Below, piece after piece: positions 1-9,100 of a DNA stretch of 64,000 nucleotides. A program made the position numbers and the translations under genes. Source of the stretch: Verrucomicrobiaceae bacterium (GTDB lineage: Bacteria > Verrucomicrobiota > Verrucomicrobiia > Verrucomicrobiales > Verrucomicrobiaceae); assembly GCA_027484445.1 (NCBI GenBank), contig JAIXSY010000033.1, forward strand, positions 124,001 to 188,000. The letters are read 5' to 3'. Each line of letters begins with the position of its first letter. Position 1 is the stretch's first letter. The notes below the pieces were generated by a model. It did no database searches. It was not told where the DNA came from and worked only from the letters and a program-made list of their open reading frames with translations.

Positions 1-1434
1 GGCCATCTTGCGGCCGACAGCTTCGGCGATGTTGCCACCCACGTTGGCATCGATCTCGTCAAACACCATGAGCGGCACAATGTCCTGCCGAGCGAGGGCA
101 CTTTTCACCGCCAGTAGCACGCGGGACATTTCCCCACTGGAGGCCGTCAGGCGCAGCGGCTTCAGTGGCTCGCCAGGGTTTGGGGCGAATTGGAAATCCA
201 CCTCTTCGAAGCCATGGCGTCCAGGCTCCGGCAGGGTGGTCAGGCGCACCTCGAAGACGCTCTGCTTGAACCCCAGGTCTGCAAGGTGGCTAGCGACTTC
301 TTTGGCCAGCTTCGGGGCGGCTTTGGCGCGTTTGTCGCCAAGTTGTTTGCCTAGCTTGTCCACTTGGCTGCGGCGCTCTTTGACCAGCTTGCCCAGTCGT
401 TCCAGTTCCTCGCCTCGGTTTTCGATCTTGGCCAGTCGTGCTTCCGCTTCCGTTTGAAAGTCCAAGATCGCCTGCACGCTGGGGCCATACTTGCGCTTCA
501 GGGTTTGCAGGGTGGCGATGCGCTGGTCCAGCTGCGCTAGCTCTGCTGCGTCGATTTCCAATCCTTCGGCATACTCCTGCACGCTGCTGTCGAGGTCGGT
601 CAGTTCGATCAAGGCGGAGGCAAAGCCCTCAAACATGGCTGTGGTGCCAGGGTCGATTTTTTCTAGCTCGTGGATGCTGCGGCTGATCTCGCGCAGGGCA
701 TCCAGCACGCCACCGTCTTCACCGCTGAGTCGGCTGGTGATGGACGCGCACAGCTCAGCCAGACGGGCTCCATTTGCGGCGATGCGGTGTCGGGATTCGA
801 TTTCTTCCTCCTCACCCGGCTTGAGCTGGGCATTGGCAATCTCATTGACTTGGAACCGCACCATGTCGAGCTGCTGGGAGCCTGCGCGTTCGCTGTTTTC
901 CAGGTCTTCCAGCTCTGTCACCGCCTCACGCCAGGCTTTCCAGGCGGTCTGGTAGGCGGATAGGCTCTCGGCTGCTCCCGAGGACTGGTCTAGCATCTCC
1001 AGCTGGCGCTCCTGGGAGTTCAGGGACTGGTGGTCATGCGGCCCGTGCAGGTCCACCAGCAGCTCGCCCAGGGACTTCAGTACCTGGATGGTGACGGGCG
1101 AGCAATTCACAAACTGCTTGTTCGCGCCGCCTGCGCTAATGCTGCGCTTGATCAGCAGCTCGCCTTCCAGGCAGGGCTCCAGCCCGGCATCCTCCAGCAC
1201 GGCATCCACCGCGCGGGTGTTTTTCAGGTGAAAGCTAGCCTCCACCGTGCAGGTGTCCTGCCCAGTGCGGATCAGGCTGCGGTCGGCACGCTCACCCAAG
1301 ATGAGCTTTAGCGCACCGACGATGATGGACTTGCCCGCGCCGGTCTCTCCTGTGACTCCGACCAGTCCGGGCCCGAGCTCCCAGGTCACATCTTCGACGA
1401 GCGCAAGATTGCGGATTTTCAGAAAGGAAAGCAT
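1..1434 (-). CDS. recN: DNA repair protein RecN (3' end outside window)
   Basis: SMC-like ATPase that acts on double-strand breaks during recombinational repair in the cytoplasm. The first 478 codons are present and run off the left edge; the family is usually about 550 residues. The N-terminus (MLSFLKIRNLALVEDV) is followed by a Walker A site, GETGAGKS, near residues 29-36. The last visible codons encode the Walker B/D-loop region LMVFDEIDANVGG, typical of RecN. The middle is charged and helical, as expected for the coiled-coil arms. ATG at 1434 is chosen because it gives the canonical RecN start. No clear Shine-Dalgarno sequence precedes it. Upstream lies an Rrf2 regulator on the same strand, 188 bases away. 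Identification rests on motifs and is firm. Confidence 0.95.
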   Translation of the reverse strand, partial: MLSFLKIRNLALVEDVTWELGPGLVGVTGETGAGKSIIVGALKLILGERADRSLIRTGQDTCTVEASFHLKNTRAVDAVLEDAGLEPCLEGELLIKRSISAGGANKQFVNCSPVTIQVLKSLGELLVDLHGPHDHQSLNSQERQLEMLDQSSGAAESLSAYQTAWKAWREAVTELEDLENSERAGSQQLDMVRFQVNEIANAQLKPGEEEEIESRHRIAANGARLAELCASITSRLSGEDGGVLDALREISRSIHELEKIDPGTTAMFEGFASALIELTDLDSSVQEYAEGLEIDAAELAQLDQRIATLQTLKRKYGPSVQAILDFQTEAEARLAKIENRGEELERLGKLVKERRSQVDKLGKQLGDKRAKAAPKLAKEVASHLADLGFKQSVFEVRLTTLPEPGRHGFEEVDFQFAPNPGEPLKPLRLTASSGEMSRVLLAVKSALARQDIVPLMVFDEIDANVGGNIAEAVGRKMA

Positions 1435-1622
1435 TGGGGATGGAGAGGGGTAGCTGTTCGGGTGAGTATGGGGGCGTGAGCTGCACTTTGCAAGGCTAGC
1501 TCAGTTGAAATCCAGACACCTTTGGGCCTCCGACAGGTTGAGAGCCACGACCTCAGGCGTCTTGCTCGTGGCCTTTGACTTGGCAGACAGAGCAGAGTGG
1601 CAAGGCATGTGTGACGTTGACC

Positions 1623-2069
1623 TCAGATCTCAAAACTGACGCTGTCTCGACGCTCCCTTTCCAGCACCTGGGCTAGCGTGATGTGTCCGAGCCAGTCATC
1701 GACCTGCTGCCGCAGTTGGGCAAAGGCCTGACCGAGCCCGCAACCACCCGCGATGCCGCAGTCACAGCCCGCGCTGCGTTTTTCGGGGTTGGCGCAGGAG
1801 ATGGGCTCAAAAGGTCCATCGATGAGGTTGATGACTTCCCTTAGGGTGATGCGCGCAGGTGCTTTTTGAAATTGATAGCCGCCTCCCACCCCACGCTTGC
1901 TGCGCAGCAGACCGCCATTTTTCAGGTTCAGCAGGATCTGTTCGAGAAACTTTAGCGGGATCTTTTCCCGTGTGGCGATGTCCTGGATGGCAAAGGTCGA
2001 TGTTTCAGGGTCACGTGCCATGGCCAAGAGGGCGCGCATGGCATATTCGGCCTTTTTGGAAAGTTTCAT
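1623..2069 (-). CDS. Rrf2 family transcriptional regulator with cysteine cluster
   Basis: A 148-residue winged-helix regulator of the Rrf2 family. The N-terminus MKLSKKAEYAMRALLAMA and the segment RSKRGVGGGYQF are family hallmarks of the DNA-binding domain. Four cysteines lie at residues 92, 102, 104 and 110 (CDCGIAGGC for the last three), where IscR and NsrR hold an Fe-S cluster, so redox or Fe-S sensing is plausible. The spacing is not the C-x5-C-x5-C of IscR, so the ligand set cannot be named. It is divergent from manA, with 161 bases between them that could hold an operator. No iron-sulfur or nitric-oxide genes are adjacent, so its targets are unknown. Confidence 0.88.
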   Translation of the reverse strand: MKLSKKAEYAMRALLAMARDPETSTFAIQDIATREKIPLKFLEQILLNLKNGGLLRSKRGVGGGYQFQKAPARITLREVINLIDGPFEPISCANPEKRSAGCDCGIAGGCGLGQAFAQLRQQVDDWLGHITLAQVLERERRDSVSFEI

Positions 2070-2230
2070 GGGGTTGCGTAAGTCAGCACAGGGGAGGGTT
2101 CAAGAGGCAGTCTGCTCGGGTTGGTCGTCTTGCCCCCCTTCTTCTCCGCAAGGACTGTGCCGTCTTGCCCGACTCTCCCAGTTGAGGGGCTTTTCGGGTC
2201 ACAGATTGCATCCAAGGTAAGTATATCAAA

Positions 2231-3229
2231 ATGAAACCCGTAGCTCCCTCACACCCTATGTGGAATGATCTCCTCGTCTTTGAACCCATCTACCAGCAGC
2301 GTCCCTGGGGCGGACGCAGGATGCAATCTCTGCTGGGACGTGAGCTGCCTGCGGACCAAGAGCGCTATGGAGAGTCCTGGGAAATCTGCGATCGAGAAAA
2401 GGAGCAGAGCTACACACGCCTCGCGGACGGGCAGCTCCTGAGCCTGCATGAGCTGTGGACCTCTCATCGCGAGGAGGTCTTTGGCACCTCGCTGCTCGAT
2501 CACCCGGCGCGGCGCTTTCCCCTGCTGCTGAAAATCCTAGATGCCAGTGAGGTGCTTTCCATTCAGGTGCATCCGCCCCAGGGCATCGCCGAAACGCTGG
2601 GCGGCGAGCCCAAGACGGAAATGTGGCACGTGGCGGCAGCGAGCCCTGGCGCGAAGATCTACGCCGGCCTCCGCCCGGGAGTGCAGCGCGATGATTTCGA
2701 GCAGGCCATCCATGAAGGCACAGTGGCCGAGTGCGTGCAGGAACTGACGCCCACAGCCGGAGACACCCTGTTCATTCCCAGTGGGCTCATTCACGCCATC
2801 GGGGCAGGTTTGGTCATCTATGAACTCCAGCAGAACAGCGACACGACCTATCGTGTTTTCGATTGGAACCGGATCATGCCAGACGGACAGCCGCGAGAGC
2901 TGCACATCGCCGAATCGATGCAATCCATCGATTTCAGCATGACTGCACCGGCCCTGCTGCCTGCGCAGGAAGATCAGGCCACGATCCAGTGCGAGAACTT
3001 TGAGGTCTGGCAGCGCGCGGAACTTCCAGGCAGCCAGCTGCGGGAAGGGCAGGGGAGAAACCTCATGATCGCCATCATTTCCGGCGCGCTGGAGCTGGGA
3101 GGAAAAAGCTGGACCGCTGGCACCACCGCGCTGGTTCCCGCCGCCCTGAGTCAGGAGCGGCGACAGGCACTCCGCATCGAGCCTGGCACACGCTGGCTAG
3201 AGATGCGCATCCCCGACGCGATGCGCTAA
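2231..3229 (+). CDS. manA: Class I mannose-6-phosphate isomerase
   Basis: Cytoplasmic zinc-dependent isomerase that interconverts mannose 6-phosphate and fructose 6-phosphate. It feeds GDP-mannose synthesis or mannose catabolism. At 332 residues it matches the short, Bacillus-type form rather than the roughly 390-residue enterobacterial one. The N-terminal YQQRPWGGRRM, the metal-site segment LSIQVHPP near residue 110, and the second cupin motif GDTLFIPSGLIHAIG followed by ELQQNSDTTYRVFDW are all typical. The ATG at 2231 follows an AAGG about 10 bases upstream. An ATG nine codons further in (MWNDLLVFEP) is an alternative start. An MFS gene follows on the same strand after 67 bases. Confidence 0.93.
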   Translation: MKPVAPSHPMWNDLLVFEPIYQQRPWGGRRMQSLLGRELPADQERYGESWEICDREKEQSYTRLADGQLLSLHELWTSHREEVFGTSLLDHPARRFPLLLKILDASEVLSIQVHPPQGIAETLGGEPKTEMWHVAAASPGAKIYAGLRPGVQRDDFEQAIHEGTVAECVQELTPTAGDTLFIPSGLIHAIGAGLVIYELQQNSDTTYRVFDWNRIMPDGQPRELHIAESMQSIDFSMTAPALLPAQEDQATIQCENFEVWQRAELPGSQLREGQGRNLMIAIISGALELGGKSWTAGTTALVPAALSQERRQALRIEPGTRWLEMRIPDAMR

Positions 3230-3296
3230 GAGATTCCAAGGCATCTTTTGACAAGAGAGGTCAACCGGGCTGTATCGTTCCGGCTTCGATCCCCCC

Positions 3297-4502
3297 GTGG
3301 AAGCCATTCTCTCCTCCCAGCATCTCAGGCTCGCCCTGCTTTTCTTTTGCACCGCCATGCCCATGGGGATCTGGGGCGTGCCGATGGCAAATGTCTTTTC
3401 TGCCTACGGCAAAGGGCACCTCGTTCCCTGGGTGCTGGCCACCAATGCGACGGCAGCCTTTGTGTCACCCCTCTTTGTCGGTGCCATGGCGGATCAGCGC
3501 ACCGCACCGACACGCTTGATGCGATGGCTGGCCATCTTCACCTCACTGACGCTCACGCTCACCTGTCTGACTCTGCACTGGCGGCTGACGGATGGGCTAG
3601 TGCTGGCCTGCGCGCAGCTCCAGTCGCTGGTGGCCACGCCAGTCTGGAGCATCGCCAGCAGCATCGTTTTTTCACGGCTCACGGATCCGAAGCGTCAATT
3701 TGGCCCGCTGCGTGCCTGCGCCACCTTTGGCTGGATGGCTGGCTGCTGGCTAATCAGCTTTGTTCTGCATTCGGATGCTTCTCTGCGTGGTGGTTTTACC
3801 GCAGCAGGGCTTTGGCTGCTTGTCGCTGCTCTCACGCGCCTACTGCCTGACGTGCAGCCTGCTGATGCTGGACAGTCGCGCACCTGGACGCAGGTTCTGG
3901 GGCTGGATGCGCTTCAGCTTCTGAAAAACCAAGATCACCGCGTGGTCTTCATCACGGCTGCGCTTTACTGCATCCCCTTGGCTGCCTTTTACCCCTACAC
4001 CGCGCTGCAACTGCGAGAGCTTGGCGTGGCCAATGTCTCCGCTGTCATGTCCTTGGCCCAGACCACAGAGATCGCTGTGATGCTACTGCTAGCTCGTGTC
4101 ATGGCTCGGTTTCGGCTAAAGTGGGTCTTTGCCTCTGGCATCGCCATCTGTGTGCTGCGCTATGGTCTGAATGCCGTGAACACACCGCCCTGGATCATGG
4201 TCGGCACCACGCTGCATGGCCTAGCCTTCACCCTGTATTTCATCACCACCCAGATTTATTTGGAGGAGCGCATCGACCCACGCTGGCGCGTCCGTGCGCA
4301 GGCGTTGCTCACGCTGCTGATGAGCGGTGTAGGCAACCTGCTTGGCTACCTTGGTGGAGGTGCCTGGCACCGCTTTTGCCAAAGCCCTGCTGGTACGGAC
4401 TGGACACGCTTTTGGCTAGGTGAAACTGCCCTGGCCGCCCTTGTCTGCCTCTTTTTCCTCATCGCTTACCGTGGCAAGACCATCAGCTCTGAGTCCCGAT
4501 AG
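3297..4502 (+). CDS. MFS transporter, nucleoside symporter-like
   Basis: A 401-residue inner-membrane protein with about twelve hydrophobic segments, consistent with the major facilitator superfamily. The start (LALLFFCTAMPMGIWGVPMANVF) and the paired halves around a central charged loop near residues 190-210 resemble the nucleoside:proton symporter (NHS) subgroup. The substrate is inferred only and could be a sugar or nucleoside. The frame opens with GTG at 3297; no ATG lies earlier in frame. It follows manA by 67 bases and may share its transcript, which would fit carbohydrate uptake. It ends 29 bases before the DUF6807 gene. Confidence 0.78.
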   Translation: MEAILSSQHLRLALLFFCTAMPMGIWGVPMANVFSAYGKGHLVPWVLATNATAAFVSPLFVGAMADQRTAPTRLMRWLAIFTSLTLTLTCLTLHWRLTDGLVLACAQLQSLVATPVWSIASSIVFSRLTDPKRQFGPLRACATFGWMAGCWLISFVLHSDASLRGGFTAAGLWLLVAALTRLLPDVQPADAGQSRTWTQVLGLDALQLLKNQDHRVVFITAALYCIPLAAFYPYTALQLRELGVANVSAVMSLAQTTEIAVMLLLARVMARFRLKWVFASGIAICVLRYGLNAVNTPPWIMVGTTLHGLAFTLYFITTQIYLEERIDPRWRVRAQALLTLLMSGVGNLLGYLGGGAWHRFCQSPAGTDWTRFWLGETALAALVCLFFLIAYRGKTISSESR

Positions 4503-4531
4503 CATTTCGCACCTCGGCACGTTTGCTGAGC

Positions 4532-5476
4532 ATGAAATGGTTTTTTTGGGTTCTAGGATTTTCCGTGTCGTCATCAGCGGCGGCAGACATCACCGCCGAA
4601 AAAACCGGCACCGTCGTCCGCTTCGCCATCGAGGGAAAACGGATCTGTGATTACCAAAAGGAGCCTGGCAAAGTGCCCCAAGGGGTAGCGGAGTCGTTTG
4701 CGCACGGGGCCCATTTGCACCCCATCTACTCACCCAGCGGGAAACTCGTCACCGGCAATCATCAGCCGGATCACCCGTGGCAGCGCGGCGTGTGGCTCGG
4801 CTGGACGAAGACGGAGTTTGGCGATTCGCATCCCGATTTTTGGAACATGGGCAAGGATGGCAAAATCACCGCCGAGGTGCGCTTTGAAAAGCTAGAGAAG
4901 GTCTGGAATGGCCCTGTGGGTGGTTTTGTGAGTCGGCATGTGTTTCTCCATCATAGCCACACGCCTGATGAAAAGGTGCTGAATGAGACCTGGGAGGTCG
5001 CAGTGTCGCAAAAGACACTCGATGGCACGCTCGCGAACGTCATCGACCTCACCAGCACGCAGACCTGCGCTGGCGAAAAGCCGCTCAAACTACCCAAATA
5101 CCACTACGGTGGTCTCGGCGTGCGTGGGAACCCGTTGTGGAACCCTGTCGATGCCGTCACCATGCTCACCAGCGAAGGCCACGACCGCAAAGCCGGCGAC
5201 AACACCAAAGCAAAGTGGGTTCACCTCGGTGGCGAGGTCGATGGCATGCCCACCGGCATCGCCGTGCTGATTCATCCATCGAACTTCCGCTTCCCTCAGC
5301 CGCTTCGCCTCAATCCGAAGAACCCGCAGCTCTGCATCGCGCCATCGCAGGATGGTGATTGGTCCATCGAACCCGGCAAACCGTATGTCTCGAAATACCG
5401 TCTGCTCGTTTTCGACGGCAAACCAGATGCGAAGTGGATCGACGCGCAGTGGCAGAGCTATGCAAAGCAACCCTGA
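4532..5476 (+). CDS. Exported DUF6807 (PmoA-like) family protein
   Basis: A 314-residue exported protein of the DUF6807 family, earlier called PmoA-like, which is common in Planctomycetes and Verrucomicrobia near carbohydrate-degradation genes. Its catalytic role is not established. The ATG at 4532 gives MKWFFWVLGFSVSSSAAA, a signal peptide cleaved near residue 18; a TTG three codons upstream is possible but unnecessary. Conserved-looking segments are HLHPIYSPSGKLVT, NHQPDHPWQRGVWLGW and KYHYGGLGVRG; histidines in the first two could form an active site. It is followed by two small genes on the opposite strand. Confidence 0.8.
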   Translation: MKWFFWVLGFSVSSSAAADITAEKTGTVVRFAIEGKRICDYQKEPGKVPQGVAESFAHGAHLHPIYSPSGKLVTGNHQPDHPWQRGVWLGWTKTEFGDSHPDFWNMGKDGKITAEVRFEKLEKVWNGPVGGFVSRHVFLHHSHTPDEKVLNETWEVAVSQKTLDGTLANVIDLTSTQTCAGEKPLKLPKYHYGGLGVRGNPLWNPVDAVTMLTSEGHDRKAGDNTKAKWVHLGGEVDGMPTGIAVLIHPSNFRFPQPLRLNPKNPQLCIAPSQDGDWSIEPGKPYVSKYRLLVFDGKPDAKWIDAQWQSYAKQP

Positions 5477-5491
5477 TCGCTTGCGCGCATG

Positions 5492-5881
5492 TCACGCCTC
5501 CATTTCGTCGCAAAACTCGCGAAACGCCCGCACTTCCTCATCGGTCGCCACACCGGCCACGATGTGGCCTGCGAGACTGCGGATGATGTAGGCCTGCTCG
5601 GGCTGCAGGGAGAGCTTCTTGATCACCAAAGCGATGATCGAGGCGAATGTGTTGCCGTTGTAGAAGCAAAAGGGCGCTTTGCGATGGCATCTGCGGCACA
5701 GGTCCACCGCCTCGTCCAGCCGCATCTCCTGAGTGTGCTGCTGCCCCCAAAGAGCCATCGTCGTGTCGTGTCCATCCGAGGTGGGCTTATGAAGCGCGTT
5801 CTTTGCAGCGCACAGCACCGCGTTTTGCGCGGTGACGATTTCCCAGGTGAAATCAGCCAGCCATGCCTGCGTCGCTTTCAT
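5492..5881 (-). CDS. Conserved-looking hypothetical protein with Cys cluster
   Basis: A 129-residue protein of unknown function with no signal peptide or membrane segment. The most distinctive part is the cluster VDLCRRCHRKAPFCFYNG near residues 59-76, with CxxC and a third cysteine that could bind a metal. A C-terminal helical stretch contains AYIIRSLAGHIVAGVATDEE. Its start lies 3 bases past the stop of the 64-residue upstream gene at 5885-6079, so the two are almost certainly co-transcribed and translationally coupled. The convergent DUF6807 gene ends 15 bases away. I do not recognise the family. Confidence 0.6.
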   Translation of the reverse strand: MKATQAWLADFTWEIVTAQNAVLCAAKNALHKPTSDGHDTTMALWGQQHTQEMRLDEAVDLCRRCHRKAPFCFYNGNTFASIIALVIKKLSLQPEQAYIIRSLAGHIVAGVATDEEVRAFREFCDEMEA

Positions 5882-5884
5882 GGC

Positions 5885-6079
5885 TCATTTCGCTTTCTGT
5901 TCGGCAGCTTGCTTGATCTTTTTCAGCTCATCGACGCCCGCGCTCTTGAGGTGACCTTTGCCCGTCGTGGCATAAACGGGCTCCGCCGCGAAGCGATCCT
6001 GCATCGCCAGCCCTTCGGCCATCAATTCCTGAAACAGCGAGCTGTTCAGTAGTTTCGGATCAATCTTCGTCGTATCCAT
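5885..6079 (-). CDS. Small hypothetical protein, 64 aa
   Basis: A short, lysine- and alanine-rich cytoplasmic protein (begins MDTTKIDPKLLNSSLFQEL, ends KKIKQAAEQKAK). Its C-terminus is probably helical. It is the first gene of a two-gene unit with the cysteine-cluster protein at 5492-5881, from which it is separated by 3 bases. It is divergent from the large multidomain gene at 6132 with only 52 bases between them, so promoters must be compact or overlap. No family is recognised. The tight coupling to a second plausible gene and the protein-like composition are the main support that it is real. Confidence 0.5.
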   Translation of the reverse strand: MDTTKIDPKLLNSSLFQELMAEGLAMQDRFAAEPVYATTGKGHLKSAGVDELKKIKQAAEQKAK

Positions 6080-6131
6080 GCCCTGAGTTTATCTTCCGCG
6101 CCCAGTCTCCGCAATCCCCGATTTCCCCGCC

Positions 6132-9100
6132 ATGCCACGCCGCCTGCTCGCCCTGCTCCTTTCCGTGTCTTCCTTGTGTTCCGTGGTTCATGCTGCCGAT
6201 CTCTTCGACAAACCAAACCTGACCGCGTGGTGCATCGTGCCGTTTGATAAAGCCAAACGAACGCCCGAGACACGAGCTGAAATGGTGGTGAAGATGGGGA
6301 TCAAGAAGGTCGCCTATGACTGGCGGCCAGAGCATGTGTCGGAGTTTGAGCGGGAGATCCTCGCGTATCAGAAGCACGGCATCGAGTTCTTCGCCTTCTG
6401 GGGCGTGCATGACGAAGCGTTCCGCTTGTTTGAGAAGTACAAGCTCCATCCGCAGCTCTGGATCATGATGAAGGGCACCGGCGAGACGCAGGAGGCGCAG
6501 GTCAAAACCGCCGCAGAAGGTCTGCTGCCCCTTTTGGCCAAAGCGAAGGCCATCGGCAGCCAGGTGGGCATCTACAACCATGGTGGCTGGGGCGGCGAGC
6601 CGGAAAACATGGTCGCGGTGTGCGAGTTCCTGAAGAAGAACCACGGCACCGACAATGTCGGCATCGTTTACAACCTCCACCACGGCCATAGCCACCTCGA
6701 CCGCCTGCCGAAGGCGCTCGCGGCGATGAAGCCCTGGCTGCTTTGCCTCAACCTCAACGGCATGGACATCGCGGGCGACACGAAGGGCCGCAAGATCCTG
6801 CCGCTCGGTGTGGGCACGCAGGATGTGACCGTGCTGCGCCAAATCCGCGCCAGCGGCTACAGCGGCCCGATTGGCATCCTCAATCACACGGATGAAGACG
6901 CCGAAGGCCGCCTGCTCGACAACCTCGATGGCCTGAAGTGGCTCGTGCCGCAGCTCGATGATGCCAAGCCCGGTCCCAAACCCACCTACCGCACGTTCTC
7001 AGCCCAAATCATAAATCATAAGTCAGAAATCATAAATCCCCAGACGGCTCCGTCGATGAATGAAGAGTTTGGCAAGGCACTGAAGGGCGGTTGGATGGTG
7101 GATGGGGATGCGGAATACTCGAAGCTGCCGTTCACGGTGGAGTGTCGCGCGAAGCTGGATGGCAAAAACGGCTTCAACATCCTCGTCGCGTCCGAGATGA
7201 AGGCCTCGGCCACGCATTGGGAACTCTACACGATGGCAAAGAGCGGCACGCTGGCGCTCTACATGCCCGGTCGCGGAGGGAACTACGATTCGAAGATCGA
7301 TGTGTGCGACGGCAAGTGGCACGACTTCCTCGCCAGCGCCGATGACAAGGGCGTGATGCTGTGGGTTGATGGGAAGCAGGTCTTGAACGTCGAACGAACT
7401 TCCAAGTTCGTTTCAGAAGATCGAACTCGGAAGTTCGATCTACAGCTCGCCTTTGGCCGGCTCGTCGAAGGTACGATTGGTTGCGATGGCGTCATCGATG
7501 ATGTGCGCATCACACGCGGCGTGATGAAGCCGCGCAAAACGACCTCGCCACGCCAGCGCATGGACAACACGCTGGGCTTGTGGAGCTTTGACAACCTCGA
7601 CGCGTTGCTGCCGCCGCCCGCGCCGAAGCCTGCCGAGTTTAAACCGGCCCTCGAGCCGCTCGACAAATCGCAAAACATCCACTGGCAGCACTTCGTGAAC
7701 CGCGAGCGCGTGTTCGACTTCTACGGCAAGCAGGCGCTGTATTTCATGCGTAAACCGAATCTCCAGATTCGGTCAGAAAATGGCAATCAAGCCAAGAAAC
7801 CCGAATCTGGAGATTCGGGCTACGCCCTACCCGAACTCATCCCACAGTTCCCCGGCCTCGACGGTGGCCAGCAAGGACACTGGGGCAATCAAAACGACCA
7901 AGTGACGTGGAAGGATGGTCGCTGGGCCGCGAGTGATCTTGGGAATGTGTTCAGTGGAGTTTTCAAAGGAGCAGGACTCACCATTCCGAAGGCCGTGTGC
8001 GTGCGCACCGGCGACAAAGCTGCCGTCTTTGATCCCGAGCGCATGGCTTGGCGCTTGGAATGGTTGGGAGGCTTCATCAAGCTCAACGACGCCCGCCACG
8101 GTTTCATGGCCGGTGCGCCAATGGATGGCAAAGTGACCTCCAAAGAGGAAAAGAAGCTCGCAGGAACTTACCGCGGCTTTTTCCGTCGCGGCACTGAAGT
8201 CATCATCGTCACCAGCGAGACCGAATTGCCGAAACCCGGTGCCGCGCAGTGGCCTCAGTGGATCGCAACCCAAGGTAAACTCGGCACGCAAGCCCCTTTC
8301 GCCACGGACCGCATCACGATTCCGTTTGAGAACCCGTATGGCACGCTGTTCTTCATCACGGCGCATGATTTCTTCAGCGATGGCACCGCAGCTATCGCGA
8401 CGATGACCGGCGAGGTGTGGCTGGTGAAGGGCATCGACGAGAAGCTGGAAAAACTGCGCTGGAAACGCTTCGCCACTGGTCTGCATCAGCCGCTGGGCAT
8501 GAGGATCGTAAAGGACAAGCTCTACGTGCTCGGTCGCGATCAAATCACCTGCCTTCACGACCTGAATGGCGATGACGAAGCCGACTTCTACGAGTGCGTG
8601 ACGAATGCGATGCAGACCTCGCCAGGTGGGCATGACTTCATCGTCGGACTCGAAACTGACAAAGACGGTCGCTGGTATTTCGCATCGGGGAATCAGGGCT
8701 TGTGCCGTGTAGAGCGAACTTCCAAGTTCGCTCAAGGTGAGGATCGAACTCAGAAGTTCGATCTACAAGTCCTCGCCACCGGCTTCCGCAATCCGAACGG
8801 GCTCGGTCTCTCACCGGATGGTCGCTTCATCACCACGAGCGGCCAGGAGGGCGATTGGACACCCGCCACCTCCATCTTCCAGATCGAGCTCGATCAAAAC
8901 ATCGGTGCGCACTTTGGCGCGGGTGGTCCGAAGGATGGCAAGGTGCCGGAGCCGGTGCTGATGTATCTGCCGCGTGGCGAGGACAACTCGGCGAGTTCGC
9001 AGGTGTTTATTCCTGACGCAGCCAGGACGGCTGCACCACATTCTTGGGCCGCGTTGAAGGGCGACGGTAACCTCATCCACCTTTCCTCCGGCGGCGGCAG

